Shown here in pieces: positions 1 through 7,906 of a stretch of DNA of 32,505 nt; within the stretch, counting starts at the first letter, position 1; every line of letters begins with the position of its first letter. Source of the stretch: Equadaptatus sp045601305 (GTDB taxonomy: Bacteria; Synergistota; Synergistia; Synergistales; Synergistaceae). The DNA is taken from contig JAZRZG010000181.1 of assembly GCA_045601305.1 (NCBI GenBank), positions 1 to 32,505 on the forward strand. Direction: 5' to 3'. The notes under the pieces were generated by a model. That model was not told the origin of the DNA, made no database searches, and saw nothing but the letters and a program-made list of their open reading frames with translations. The position numbers and the translations under genes are program-made.

Positions 1-373
1 CAGTATCTTTGCCGATTGCAAGTCCGGCGTACGCAAGTATCGGCGTGCAGAGAACCATGAAGTTCACTTTTTTGACTGCCGCGGTGATAAATTCAGCGCC
101 GGGGAAGCCCGGAATTGTCATAATGCAACCGAGCGTAACTATATACGCAACCGTTGGAAGTCCTTTCCACGGAATAAAATGCGCGATGATTATACCGAGT
201 ACAACTATTACAAGGAGAAGAAGTATTCCCGGAATTGCCGCGAGGAAACCTTCCTGGAAGGACTGCATAAGAGTGTAGGATTCCTTGCAGTTTCTAATCC
301 AGTTCATCCAGTTGCCGAAAAGAGCGATGATTGTGAATAACGGGAGGAATTTTGCCATCTGACGATAATTCAT
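1..373 (-). CDS. Membrane protein, partial (C-terminus off the window)
   Basis: The reverse strand from an ATG at 373 is open to the window edge, giving 124 residues with no stop. The translation starts MNYRQMAKFLPLFTI and holds about four hydrophobic segments, so it is an integral membrane protein; I do not recognise the family with confidence. A good GGAGG ribosome site sits at 380-384, overlapping the end of the upstream DUF3100 gene, whose stop codon is only 11 bases before this ATG. The two are therefore probably co-translated and may form a two-component permease (inference). It is the third gene of the M20-DUF3100 operon. Function unknown. Confidence 0.75.
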   Translation of the reverse strand, partial: MNYRQMAKFLPLFTIIALFGNWMNWIRNCKESYTLMQSFQEGFLAAIPGILLLLVIVVLGIIIAHFIPWKGLPTVAYIVTLGCIMTIPGFPGAEFITAAVKKVNFMVLCTPILAYAGLAIGKDT

Positions 374-384
374 AATATTACCTC

Positions 385-1224
385 CTACTTCTTTGTCGAA
401 TAGACGTTGTCATCAGCCGCAGGAACGCTCGGGGCATCTTTCACGCCCATTTTGCGAACGAGCCAGTTTGAAATCGGCAGGCTGAGGAATACGCACATAT
501 AGGTACCGTCAAGTCCTGAAAGCATATTGCTTGCTGCAGCATAGGCAGTAAGTATTTCTTTCTTTGCAGGGAACATTTCGGTAAGAGGCGCAAGCGCCGC
601 TGTCATCATTGACGCGCTTCCTGTACCTGTTGCCATTGCAAGTGCTTCCGGTGAGAAGAACCAACCCATCGTTGAAGCGATTACAGAACTGAGAAGGCTG
701 CAGAATATTGCACCGAAAACTGTGCCTGTAATGTAAACTCCCATAACACCGAAGCCTTCGGGTGAGTTGAGCCCGTATTTTTCACCGATGATTGCAAGGT
801 TCGGTTCACGCGCGTTTGAGAATGCCGCACCGACTGCTTCACGGCGAAGCCCCAGAAGGACTGCAACTGGAATACCAAGGAACACTGTGCCAATGTTGCC
901 GAATTCCTGAAGCACGAGCGCAGCACCGTTTTTCATAACTTCAAAGAAATTAGGACCAACCAGTGTGCCGTAGCGTGCCATAAGAAGGAAGAAGGTTACG
1001 CCAACGAGTGACGATGCCTGATACATATCATCTTCATTCAGCACCTTGAGTGATTTGATACCGCAAAGGGCACCAAGCATAAATGAATAGAGAAGAGGAA
1101 CAAGCACAAGCATGGCAGGACCAAGCTTGAACTTCCATGTTCCTATCAGCTCTGCGGCAATCGTGAGAATAAGTGCAAGAATATGCAGCTTTTTATTGCG
1201 CAGCGCCTTTTCAACGAGTTCCAT
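385..1224 (-). CDS. DUF3100 domain-containing membrane protein
   Basis: This 279-residue protein is almost entirely hydrophobic, with about eight predicted membrane spans beginning near residue 12, and resembles the DUF3100 family of bacterial inner-membrane proteins that often neighbour M20 amidohydrolases. The biochemical activity of DUF3100 is not established; a role as one half of a transporter is inferred from its pairing with the membrane protein that follows 11 bases downstream. The ATG at 1224 is preceded by a purine-rich GGGGG ribosome site. It follows the M20 gene by 26 bases on the same strand, with no terminator between them, so transport and hydrolysis of a shared substrate is the simplest reading. 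Confidence 0.72.
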   Translation of the reverse strand: MELVEKALRNKKLHILALILTIAAELIGTWKFKLGPAMLVLVPLLYSFMLGALCGIKSLKVLNEDDMYQASSLVGVTFFLLMARYGTLVGPNFFEVMKNGAALVLQEFGNIGTVFLGIPVAVLLGLRREAVGAAFSNAREPNLAIIGEKYGLNSPEGFGVMGVYITGTVFGAIFCSLLSSVIASTMGWFFSPEALAMATGTGSASMMTAALAPLTEMFPAKKEILTAYAAASNMLSGLDGTYMCVFLSLPISNWLVRKMGVKDAPSVPAADDNVYSTKK

Positions 1225-1250
1225 AAAAAATCCCCCTTTTTAGATTTTTT

Positions 1251-2567
1251 CTATATTTCCGAGAAGAATCTGCGGTCTGCTGCTTCCGTATATTCTTCCT
1301 TTGTATAGACAGGTTTGAAATTCGCAAGGATTTCTTTTGCTTTTGCCGCATCACCGTCAAGCAGGTCAACTATTGACATAAGTATTGCTTTTGCCGGCGT
1401 GAGCACAGCTGCCTCAAAATCAAGCACCTTGAAATCCTTTGAATGATATGCGCCTTCAACTCCTCCGCCGAACGGGTGGATCGCCGGCATTATGTGCATT
1501 ACGTCGCCCATGTCGGACGAGGCGGCGAAAATCGTGTCCGCTTGTACGTTTTCGCGCCCGACAAGCGCAACGGCATTTTCTTCAAAAACTTTGTTGAAAG
1601 CCGCTGACGGAACAAACGGCATATCACCCGGGAATGAATTGACAAGGCATTTTGCGCCAAGCGCTTCTCCGCCGGAGCGGAACGCTCTGATAACCTTGTC
1701 GAATACTTCGTCGATTTTTTCAGCCGTTATGGCGCGCACATAGCCTTCAAGCCTCACGTCATCGGGAACACAGTTAACAGTGTCTCCGCCTTTGGTGATT
1801 ATGAAATGTACGCGCACTCTGTCTTCGTCTCTGAAGGTTTCACGCAGCGCGTTAACTGCGTTGATACCGGCAACTGCCGCGTAAAGCGCGTTAATGCCTT
1901 TGTCCGGTGCTGCCGCCGCGTGTGCCTGACGTCCGACGTATTTTAGCATAAACGTGCGAAAACCGTTGCCGCCTTTGGGAATCGCAAAGCCTGGACCTTT
2001 TATGTCTTCGCCGGCGTGTATCATTACTGACATATCTACATCGTCAAGCACGCCGAGTCTGATCATTTCAGGCTTGCCGCAAAGATATTTGATTTTTCCT
2101 TCTTTGCGCATTTCGTTTCTCTTCGTAATTTCAATAAATTCTTCCGCTGGAGTGGCTATAAAAGACACAGCGCCGGAAAGATTTTTAATTGCATCTGTTT
2201 TTGCAAGAGCAGTAGCGGTCGCAAGCACTATCGATGTCTGAAGGTTGTGTCCGCAGGAATGAGACGCGCCTGTGACAGGGTCTGCCTGAGGGTGCGCCGC
2301 GCAAGGGACTGCGTCAAGCTCGCCTAAAACTCCTATGCGGGGACCATTGCCTTTGCCTGAAATATCCGCGCGAAGCCCTGTTATTGCAAGTCCTTTGTCA
2401 ACTTTAAGTCCAAGTTTCTCAAGTTCGTCCGCAAGTCTTTTTGCCGTGCGAGTTTCGCTGAAACCAAGCTCAGGATGAGCCGCTATGTCATCTGCGTAGT
2501 CTTTAATGTCCTGCGCCGCCGCGTCCACCGCCGCGCACAACTGCTTCTTCATCTCGTCCTTACTCAT
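1251..2567 (-). CDS. M20 family metallo-amidohydrolase (AbgB/HmrA-like)
   Basis: The 438-residue product has the layout of M20D amidohydrolases: the ELDAV metal motif (Asp85), the HSCGHN motif (Cys105, His107), the Glu pair of the ATPAEEF segment near 142-143, a dimerisation domain, and a C-terminal segment with the metal ligand in GAYHSKDF. Family members use two metal ions to split N-acyl or peptide-like amide bonds, for example p-aminobenzoyl-glutamate or N-acyl amino acids; the substrate here is unknown. There is no signal peptide, so it is cytoplasmic. The ATG at 2567 follows a strong GGAGGTG site. It heads a leftward operon with two membrane proteins and is divergent from a carbon-nitrogen hydrolase. 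Confidence 0.9.
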   Translation of the reverse strand: MSKDEMKKQLCAAVDAAAQDIKDYADDIAAHPELGFSETRTAKRLADELEKLGLKVDKGLAITGLRADISGKGNGPRIGVLGELDAVPCAAHPQADPVTGASHSCGHNLQTSIVLATATALAKTDAIKNLSGAVSFIATPAEEFIEITKRNEMRKEGKIKYLCGKPEMIRLGVLDDVDMSVMIHAGEDIKGPGFAIPKGGNGFRTFMLKYVGRQAHAAAAPDKGINALYAAVAGINAVNALRETFRDEDRVRVHFIITKGGDTVNCVPDDVRLEGYVRAITAEKIDEVFDKVIRAFRSGGEALGAKCLVNSFPGDMPFVPSAAFNKVFEENAVALVGRENVQADTIFAASSDMGDVMHIMPAIHPFGGGVEGAYHSKDFKVLDFEAAVLTPAKAILMSIVDLLDGDAAKAKEILANFKPVYTKEEYTEAADRRFFSEI

Positions 2568-2594
2568 GCTGACACCTCCGCTTTAACCGATTTC

Positions 2595-2617
2595 TAAAAT
2601 AATGATTAGTTATTTTA
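2595..2617. promoter_or_regulatory. Perfect inverted repeat, candidate operator
   Basis: Eight-base arms TAAAATAA (2595-2602) and TTATTTTA (2610-2617) are perfectly inverted around a 7-base spacer. The right arm covers the proposed -10 box of the M20 promoter. The size and position suit a dimeric repressor site; no regulator gene is visible in the window. AT-rich repeats can also arise by chance. Confidence 0.45.
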
Positions 2618-2641
2618 CTATAATTTTTCATTGCTTGACAA
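2612..2641 (-). promoter_or_regulatory. Putative promoter of the M20-DUF3100 operon
   Basis: On the reverse strand TTGTCA (2641-2636) is followed after 18 bases by TAAAAT (2617-2612). The -35 box overlaps that of the divergent rightward promoter by five bases, so the two RNA polymerases could not both bind. An alternative -10, TATAGT, lies nearby but at a poor distance. Confidence 0.5.
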
Positions 2642-2662
2642 CTTTTTTTCACAGTTTATAAT
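2635..2662 (+). promoter_or_regulatory. Consensus sigma-70 promoter for the C-N hydrolase and cyclase genes
   Basis: A perfect TTGACA (2635-2640) and perfect TATAAT (2657-2662) are separated by 16 bases, about 38 bases before the chosen start of the carbon-nitrogen hydrolase. A fully consensus promoter next to an inverted repeat suggests strong but repressible transcription (inference). Confidence 0.85.
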
Positions 2663-2699
2663 CATTTTAGGGACTATTTTTAACGAAAGGCACAGGATT

Positions 2700-3476
2700 A
2701 TGAAAGCAGCGGCTATTCAGCTTGAAGTTTCAGACCAAAAAAGCAAACAGGAAGCTGTGAAACACGCCCTTGATATGATTGACAGCTGCAAAGGCGCGGA
2801 CTTAATAGTTCTTCCCGAACTGTGGAATATCGGCTTTTACAATTTCAGCAATTATTATTCCCTTGCCGAAACAGACAGCGGCAAGACTATGTCCGCAATC
2901 TCAGGCAAGGCAAAAGAACTCGGCTGTTACATATATTCCGGCACCTTTGTTGAAAAACGCGGGGACAAATATTACAACAGCGGCATACTTTTTGACAGAA
3001 AAGGCGCTGCAATTGCAAAATACAGCAAAATTCATCTTTTCAGCTTTGAATCAAGAGAAAAAGAGCTGCTGACAGCCGGTGACGTAATAACCGTAGCAGA
3101 TACAGAATTCGGACGTATAGGCATAGCGACCTGCTATGATTTGCGTTTTCCCGAACTTTTCAGGAAAATGACATTTGAACAGAGCGCGGAATTTTTTGTT
3201 ATTTCCGCCGCATGGCCTGCAGAGCGCCTTGAAGCGTGGACTTTGTACAACCGTGTCCGCGCGCAGGAAAATTTCTGCTGGCTCATCTCTTCAAACTGTA
3301 CCGGAAATTACGGTACAGTTAAAGGCGGAGGAAACAGCATGGTAGTTTCGCCAACCGGTGCTGTTACTGCATGCGGCGGTTTTGAAGAAAGCATTGTAAC
3401 CGCTGAAATCTCGCACGAAGAAGTGCTTCAAGCACGCAGCGGTTTCTGTGCGCTTAATGATGCAAAGTTCATATAG
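2700..3476 (+). CDS. Carbon-nitrogen hydrolase (nitrilase superfamily, omega-amidase-like)
   Basis: The product of 258 residues has the three catalytic residues of the nitrilase fold: Glu40 in LPELW, Lys110 in YSKIHLF and Cys145 in CYDLRFPE. Its length and the CYDLRFPELF motif place it near the Nit2/YafV omega-amidases, which convert 2-oxo amides such as alpha-ketoglutaramate to the acids plus ammonia; the exact substrate cannot be read here. An upstream in-frame ATG at 2631 lies inside the promoter, so the ATG at 2700 is chosen; it follows AAAGG at a 9-base distance and begins the conserved MKAAAIQLE strand. It is first in a two-gene rightward unit with a cyclase 48 bases on. Cytoplasmic. 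Confidence 0.88.
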   Translation: MKAAAIQLEVSDQKSKQEAVKHALDMIDSCKGADLIVLPELWNIGFYNFSNYYSLAETDSGKTMSAISGKAKELGCYIYSGTFVEKRGDKYYNSGILFDRKGAAIAKYSKIHLFSFESREKELLTAGDVITVADTEFGRIGIATCYDLRFPELFRKMTFEQSAEFFVISAAWPAERLEAWTLYNRVRAQENFCWLISSNCTGNYGTVKGGGNSMVVSPTGAVTACGGFEESIVTAEISHEEVLQARSGFCALNDAKFI

Positions 3477-3524
3477 AATCACATTATATTTTACACAATT
3501 TTTATCACAGGGAGAGTGACTTAT

Positions 3525-4280
3525 ATGTATAAGCTTTGGGAAAATCTTGACGAACTCAAAAAACTCGAATGGGTGGAACTTTCACATCTCATGAACAACG
3601 ACAGCCCCTACTGGAGCGGAATTCCGAAAGGCGCCGTACAGCTTGGAAACACGCTTTTTGACTGGGGAAATCCCATGCTTGAATGTGAAATTCAGCAGTT
3701 CAAATTTCCTGGACAGTTCGGAACTCATGTTGACTTCCCCTCACATTTTGTAAAGGGCGCTAACACAGCGGAAAGTTTCTGCATGAAAGACGCGGTTTTT
3801 CCGCTCTGCGTAATCGACATTTCCGCAAAGGCGGCAAAAGACCCTCATTATGCCGTCACCGTTGATGACCTTAAAGAATATGAAGCAAACTACGGCGAAA
3901 TTCCGGAAGGAGCCTTTGTCGCCCTGAGAACTGACTGGTATAAGAAGTGGCCTGACATGGATGCTATGTCGGGCACAGACGAAAACGGCGGAGAAAATTT
4001 TCCCGGTTGGTCACTCGAAGCCGTAAAATACATTTACGAAACCCGCAAAGCTGCCGCAAGCGGACATGAGACCCTTGATACAGATGCTTCCGCAGAAGCT
4101 GCGAAAGCAGGAGACCTTGCCTGCGAACGCTATATTTTAAGCCGCAATCATATTCAGATTGAAGTGCTCTGCAATCTTGACAAAGTGCCGGCAGCAGGCG
4201 CGATTTTGTTTGCTTCCTGGCCGAATTTTGAAGGTGCAAACGGGCTTCCGTGCAGAGTATTCGCGATTTTTGAGAAATAA
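3525..4280 (+). CDS. Cyclase family protein (kynurenine formamidase-like metal hydrolase)
   Basis: This 251-residue protein carries the metal-binding motif of the cyclase/KynB family, GTHVDFPSH, with His68, Asp70 and His74. Family members hydrolyse N-formylkynurenine, isatin or related amides with zinc or manganese. An earlier in-frame GTG at 3516 overlaps the ribosome site GGGAGAG (3510-3516) and is too close to use; the ATG at 3525 is correctly spaced. It sits downstream of the C-N hydrolase in the same unit and ends just before a strong terminator. With the divergent M20 operon, four hydrolase or permease functions cluster here. The name kynurenine formamidase should not be assigned on this evidence, since no other kynurenine gene is near. 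Confidence 0.85.
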   Translation: MYKLWENLDELKKLEWVELSHLMNNDSPYWSGIPKGAVQLGNTLFDWGNPMLECEIQQFKFPGQFGTHVDFPSHFVKGANTAESFCMKDAVFPLCVIDISAKAAKDPHYAVTVDDLKEYEANYGEIPEGAFVALRTDWYKKWPDMDAMSGTDENGGENFPGWSLEAVKYIYETRKAAASGHETLDTDASAEAAKAGDLACERYILSRNHIQIEVLCNLDKVPAAGAILFASWPNFEGANGLPCRVFAIFEK

Positions 4281-4294
4281 CCTTGCTTAAACAC

Positions 4295-4326
4295 AAAAAA
4301 GAAGCCGAAAGGCTTCTTTTTTTATT
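4295..4326. terminator. Bidirectional rho-independent terminator
   Basis: The stem GAAGCC / GGCTTC with a GAAA tetraloop is flanked by an A run on the left and a T run on the right, so it can end the rightward cyclase transcript and the leftward tRNA transcript. Confidence 0.92.
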
Positions 4327-4331
4327 TTCAC

Positions 4332-4409
4332 TGGTCGGGATGGTCGGATTCGAACCGACGACCACCTGCACCCCATGCAGGTACGCTAACCAGACTGCGC
4401 TACATCCCG
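4332..4409 (-). tRNA. tRNA-Pro (anticodon GGG)
   Basis: The reverse strand folds as a tRNA: acceptor CGGGATG pairs with CATCCCG, the T-arm contains GGTTCGAATCC, and CCA is encoded. The anticodon stem CCTGC / GCAGG encloses the loop ATGGGGT, giving anticodon GGG, which reads the proline codon CCC. It is a single-gene unit with its own promoter just upstream and a terminator just downstream. Confidence 0.95.
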
Positions 4410-4424
4410 TTTACAACAGTGTGT

Positions 4425-4453
4425 ATAATACTCCAGAGAAGTAATTTGGTCAA
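4425..4453 (-). promoter_or_regulatory. Promoter of tRNA-Pro
   Basis: The reverse strand has TTGACC (4453-4448), a 17-base spacer and TATTAT (4430-4425), about 15 bases before the mature tRNA 5' end. Spacing is optimal and both boxes are near consensus. Confidence 0.8.
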
Positions 4454-4460
4454 GCGGCAA

Positions 4461-4485
4461 AATAAAAAACCCGGCATGCGCCGGG
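4461..4485 (-). terminator. Rho-independent terminator of the HU gene
   Basis: Read leftward, stem CCCGGC / GCCGGG with a 4-base loop (4470-4485) is followed by a T-rich run (4469-4461). It lies 20 bases past the HU stop codon and immediately before the tRNA promoter, insulating the two units. Confidence 0.9.
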
Positions 4486-4504
4486 CTTTTCGCTAACAAT
4501 AAAG

Positions 4505-4789
4505 TTATTTCTTTTTGTTGACAACTTCTTTGAGTGCTTTGCCGGCGCGGAAAGCAGGAACTTTCTTTGCAGGAATTTTGATGGTTTTCTTGGGATCCTG
4601 CGGGTTGCGGCCTGTACGTGCTGAACGTTTGTTGACCTGGAATGTGCCAAATCCGACGAGCTGTACTTTTTCGCCCTTTGCAAGCTGTGCCGCGATTGCG
4701 CCAAATGTTGCCGCAACAACTTCTGTTGCTTTTTTCTTCGTGAGCTCTGTTTCTTTTGCTACTGCGTTGATGAGATCTGTCTTTGTCAT
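4505..4789 (-). CDS. hup: HU family DNA-binding protein
   Basis: The 94-residue product is a full-length HU: the helical N-terminus MTKTDLINAV, the GFGTF turn, and the arm segment with RTGRNPQ and the conserved proline that intercalates into DNA. HU bends and compacts the nucleoid as a homodimer. The reading frame extends 12 codons further upstream, but the ATG at 4789 is chosen because GGAGGTG stands 9 bases before it and because HU proteins begin at this point. It is a single-gene unit with a recognisable promoter and terminator. A Lys-rich C-terminus (NKKK) is usual for the family. Confidence 0.95.
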   Translation of the reverse strand: MTKTDLINAVAKETELTKKKATEVVAATFGAIAAQLAKGEKVQLVGFGTFQVNKRSARTGRNPQDPKKTIKIPAKKVPAFRAGKALKEVVNKKK

Positions 4790-4840
4790 AATGACATGCA
4801 CCTCCGTAATATTTTGTGTTGCCAAAAACTACAATGGTAT

Positions 4841-4868
4841 TTTATACTCATAAAACGGTGTTCGTCAA
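4841..4868 (-). promoter_or_regulatory. Promoter of the HU gene
   Basis: Reading leftward, TTGACG (4868-4863), 16 bases, then TATAAA (4846-4841). It lies in the 135-base gap between der and HU and explains separate expression of HU. Confidence 0.75.
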
Positions 4869-4924
4869 GTGTTTATATATAAAAATTGTGTTTTTTAGGG
4901 TCTTTTTTGCTATTTTTAGCATTT

Positions 4925-6247
4925 TTAATCGTTTTTCGCGCCTTTTTCTCTCATAAAAATCTTAAGAGGTACTCCGCTAAAGTCGCCCAGCATGCGCAGA
5001 CAGTTATCTAGACGGCGCTTAAAGGAGGCTGAACAAAGCTGAGGATCATTAACGAAGAAAATAAATGCCGGAGGCGCTCCGTCTGCCTGTGTGCAGTAGA
5101 ATATCTTGAGGCTGTGCCCTTTTCCGTCACCGGGCATCTGCTCAAACGCAAGCGTTTCACGCACAAGCTTATTGAGTTCCGACGTTGATATTCTTCGGCG
5201 TCTGTTTTCTTCTACCTTGAGGATATATTCCGGCAGTTTGCCAAGGCTTCTGCCGGACAGTGCCGAGATATAAACGTGCGGCGCATGTTTCGCAAACGGA
5301 TATTCGTCAAGCAAAAGCTCTGTCATTGCGTCACCTTGTGCTTTTTTATTTTCGAGATCCCATTTGTTTACGACAAGTATCATTCCTTTGCCTCGTTCAA
5401 GTACCTGACCTACAAGACGTTTGTCCTGTTCTGTTGCCGGATCCTGTGCGTCAAGCATTACAAGCGCAACATGGCAGCGGTCAATTGCCTGATATGTGCG
5501 GACGTTGGAATAATATTCTATATTCGTATCAACCCTGCTCTTACGGCGAAGTCCCGCTGTGTCAAGGAAACGGAGCTTTATGCCGTTATAGTCGATTACA
5601 GAGTCAACAACATCACGCGTAGTACCCGCTATATCGCTTACCATAGAGCGCTCTTCACCGACAAAGCGGTTGAAAAGCGAAGATTTGCCCACGTTCGGAC
5701 GCCCGACAAGAGCAATCCTGATTTCTCCGTTATTTTCTTCGTCTGTAACATCCTTAGGCAAATGTTCCGTAACTGCCGCCATCATCTCTGAAATTCCTGA
5801 ATTGTGCTCCGCGCTGGTTGAGAATACTTCGTCAAAACCAAGCGAATAAGCCTCGTAGAAGGTTTGCTCTTCTTGTTTTGTGCTGTCCAGTTTGTTCATG
5901 GCAACAATGACCGGCTTTCCGCTTTTGCGAAGCTTCAGCGCTATTTCTTCGTCCACTGGTGTAACTCCGTCGCGCCCGTCAACAACAAATATAACAGCGT
6001 CGCTTTCGGCAAGCGCAAGGTCAACCTGTTTTGCGATGAGGTCCATAAAGGGGTGCTCTGTTGCTGACATAATGCCGCCTGTATCTACGACATAGAATTT
6101 TTTGCCAAGCCATTCCGCTTCGCCGTACAGTCTGTCCCTTGTAACGCCCGGCTGGTCGTCAACTATTGCCGCGCGTTTGCCGAGTATTCTGTTAAAAATT
6201 GAGGATTTACCCACGTTCGGGCGTCCTATCAAAGCAACAATGCTCAT
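4925..6247 (-). CDS. der: Ribosome biogenesis GTPase Der (EngA)
   Basis: This 440-residue protein has the tandem GTPase domains unique to Der: two P-loops GRPNVGKSS (residues 8-16 and 182-190), switch motifs DTGGI and DTAGL, two base-recognition motifs NKLD and NKWD, and the C-terminal KH-like domain. Der binds the 50S subunit and is needed for its maturation. The length is normal. It is the last gene of the long leftward housekeeping operon, 15 bases after the DUF711 gene. A weak hairpin follows its stop, but its T run is on the opposite strand, so some readthrough into HU is possible. Confidence 0.97.
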   Translation of the reverse strand: MSIVALIGRPNVGKSSIFNRILGKRAAIVDDQPGVTRDRLYGEAEWLGKKFYVVDTGGIMSATEHPFMDLIAKQVDLALAESDAVIFVVDGRDGVTPVDEEIALKLRKSGKPVIVAMNKLDSTKQEEQTFYEAYSLGFDEVFSTSAEHNSGISEMMAAVTEHLPKDVTDEENNGEIRIALVGRPNVGKSSLFNRFVGEERSMVSDIAGTTRDVVDSVIDYNGIKLRFLDTAGLRRKSRVDTNIEYYSNVRTYQAIDRCHVALVMLDAQDPATEQDKRLVGQVLERGKGMILVVNKWDLENKKAQGDAMTELLLDEYPFAKHAPHVYISALSGRSLGKLPEYILKVEENRRRRISTSELNKLVRETLAFEQMPGDGKGHSLKIFYCTQADGAPPAFIFFVNDPQLCSASFKRRLDNCLRMLGDFSGVPLKIFMREKGAKND

Positions 6248-6262
6248 TAAGTTTCTCCGGTG

Positions 6263-7621
6263 TTAATTTTTAAAGCTGTGAACAGGCGCCGGAATTCTTC
6301 CGCCTCTGTCAATAAATTCCTTGCAGCCGAAATTGTTTGTTTTCATTATCGGCGCATAGCCGAGAAGACCACCGAAAGTGACAATTGCTCCTTCTTTTTT
6401 GCCGTAAACGGGAATAACGCGCACTGCGGTAGTTTTGTTGTTTATCATGCCTATCGCAGCTTCATCTGCTATTATGCCCGATATTGTTTCTTCCGGCGTA
6501 TCTCCGGGAATTGCAATCATGTCAAGCCCGACAGAGCATACACATGTCATGGCTTCAAGCTTTTCAAGCGTGAGCGCGCCTTTCTGCACGGCCTCAATCA
6601 TTCCTCTGTCTTCGCTTACCGGAATAAATGCCCCACTTAATCCTCCAACACAGGAGGAAGCCATAATGCCGCCTTTTTTGACATTGTCGTTAAGAATCGC
6701 CAAAGCCGCAGTAGTACCAGGGGCTCCTGCTTCTTCAAGTCCCATTTCACGGAAAATTTCCGCGACAGAGTCTCCGACCGCTGGCGTAGGCGCAAGCGAC
6801 AAATCTATAATTCCAAAAGGCACGCCGAGTCGTTCTGAAGCCTCACGAGCCACAAGCTGACCGACACGCGTAATTCTAAATGCCGTTTTTTTAACTGTTT
6901 CGCAGAGTACTTCAAAATCTGCGCCGTGAATGCCTTCAAGAGCCTTTTTTACAACTCCTGGACCGCTTACTCCTACATTTACGGCACAGTCACCCTCCCC
7001 AGCACCGTGAAAAGCGCCTGCCATGAAAGGATTATCTTCCACCGCGTTGCAGAACACGACAAATTTCGCACAGCCGAGAGAGTCCTGATCTTTTGTGTTA
7101 TATGCAAGTTTTTTTATTATTCCGCCCATCTGCTTTACTGCGTTCATGTTGATACCCGAACGACTTGAGCCGAGATTTACGGAAGAACAGACGCGCTCAG
7201 TAACCGCAAGAGCCTCTGGAACTGAATTTATAAGTGTCTGGTCTGATTTTGTTATGCCTTTTTGCACAAGCGCGGAAAAGCCGCCGACAAAATTAACACC
7301 GATTTCTCTTGCCGCTCTGTCAAGCGTTTCGGCCACCTCAACGTAACTGTCTGTTGCGCAGGAGGCGGCGGCAAGCGCGACAGGCGTTACCGAAATTCTT
7401 TTGTTGACAATGGGAATACCGAATTCAAGCCCTATTTCGTCGCCTGTTGCGACAAGTTTTTCCGCTTTTTTCGTGATTTTGTCATAGATTTTGCCGCAGA
7501 ATTTCTTAATATCCGAATCGGCACAGTCAAGGATGTTTATGCCCATCGTAATAGTACGGACATCAAGATTTTCCTCGCGGATCATCTGGTTTGTTGCTCT
7601 GACTTCATATCCTGTAATCAT
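6263..7621 (-). CDS. PFL family protein (DUF711, UPF0210)
   Basis: The 452-residue product matches the UPF0210/DUF711 family over its whole length, with the characteristic start MITGYEVRATNQMIREENLDVRT abbreviated here as MITGYEVRATNQMI, and Gly-rich conserved blocks such as GVSGPGVVKKAL and SSCVGGLSGAF. Structures of the family resemble the glycyl-radical/PFL fold, but no reaction is firmly assigned. The gene starts 2 bases after the stop of the ACT-domain gene, and the same ACT-DUF711 pair is widespread in other anaerobes, so the two proteins probably act together (established association; mechanism unknown). The ribosome site AGGA is weak and lies within the end of the ACT gene, suggesting translational coupling. 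Confidence 0.92.
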   Translation of the reverse strand: MITGYEVRATNQMIREENLDVRTITMGINILDCADSDIKKFCGKIYDKITKKAEKLVATGDEIGLEFGIPIVNKRISVTPVALAAASCATDSYVEVAETLDRAAREIGVNFVGGFSALVQKGITKSDQTLINSVPEALAVTERVCSSVNLGSSRSGINMNAVKQMGGIIKKLAYNTKDQDSLGCAKFVVFCNAVEDNPFMAGAFHGAGEGDCAVNVGVSGPGVVKKALEGIHGADFEVLCETVKKTAFRITRVGQLVAREASERLGVPFGIIDLSLAPTPAVGDSVAEIFREMGLEEAGAPGTTAALAILNDNVKKGGIMASSCVGGLSGAFIPVSEDRGMIEAVQKGALTLEKLEAMTCVCSVGLDMIAIPGDTPEETISGIIADEAAIGMINNKTTAVRVIPVYGKKEGAIVTFGGLLGYAPIMKTNNFGCKEFIDRGGRIPAPVHSFKN

Positions 7622-7623
7622 TG

Positions 7624-7893
7624 CTATATCCTGTGCATTGCCTCAAAAATTTCCGTTCTCTGGAACTGTATGCGCAGCCCGAGTTCACCGGATAGTTTTT
7701 CAAGGTCAGCGGCGATTTCAGCCGGCGTACAGCTCATTTTTGATATGTCAACAATCATTAACATGTCAAAATAGCCGTCAATTATAGTCTGCGACACTTC
7801 AAGTATGTTAATGTTTTTTTCGGCGAGGTGCACTGCCACCGATGCAACAATTCCCACTTTGTCCTTGCCGAGTACCGTTATTATTGCTTTCAT
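7624..7893 (-). CDS. ACT domain-containing protein (UPF0237)
   Basis: This 89-residue protein is a single ACT domain: strand MKAIITVLGKDKVGIVA, helix, then the segment NINILEVSQTI and a closing strand-helix unit. Stand-alone ACT proteins of the UPF0237/GcvR type bind small ligands, often amino acids, and are thought to regulate partners; the ligand here is not known. The ATG follows GGAGGG at about 8 bases. The gene lies 13 bases downstream of priA and 2 bases upstream of the DUF711 gene, its usual partner. Cytoplasmic. Confidence 0.92.
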   Translation of the reverse strand: MKAIITVLGKDKVGIVASVAVHLAEKNINILEVSQTIIDGYFDMLMIVDISKMSCTPAEIAADLEKLSGELGLRIQFQRTEIFEAMHRI

Positions 7894-7906
7894 GTCTTTC
7901 CCTCCG

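Noticed and set aside
3964..4371. 135-codon leftward frame running from the tRNA into the cyclase gene
   Set aside because: It starts inside tRNA-Pro, crosses a terminator and is antisense to a conserved gene.
4870..4924. Terminator for der
   Set aside because: The TGCTA / TAGCA hairpin has its T run on the rightward strand only, so it does not fit a leftward terminator.
5260..5791. Overlapping rightward frames opposite der
   Set aside because: They are antisense shadows of der, whose product is fully conserved; no ribosome sites.
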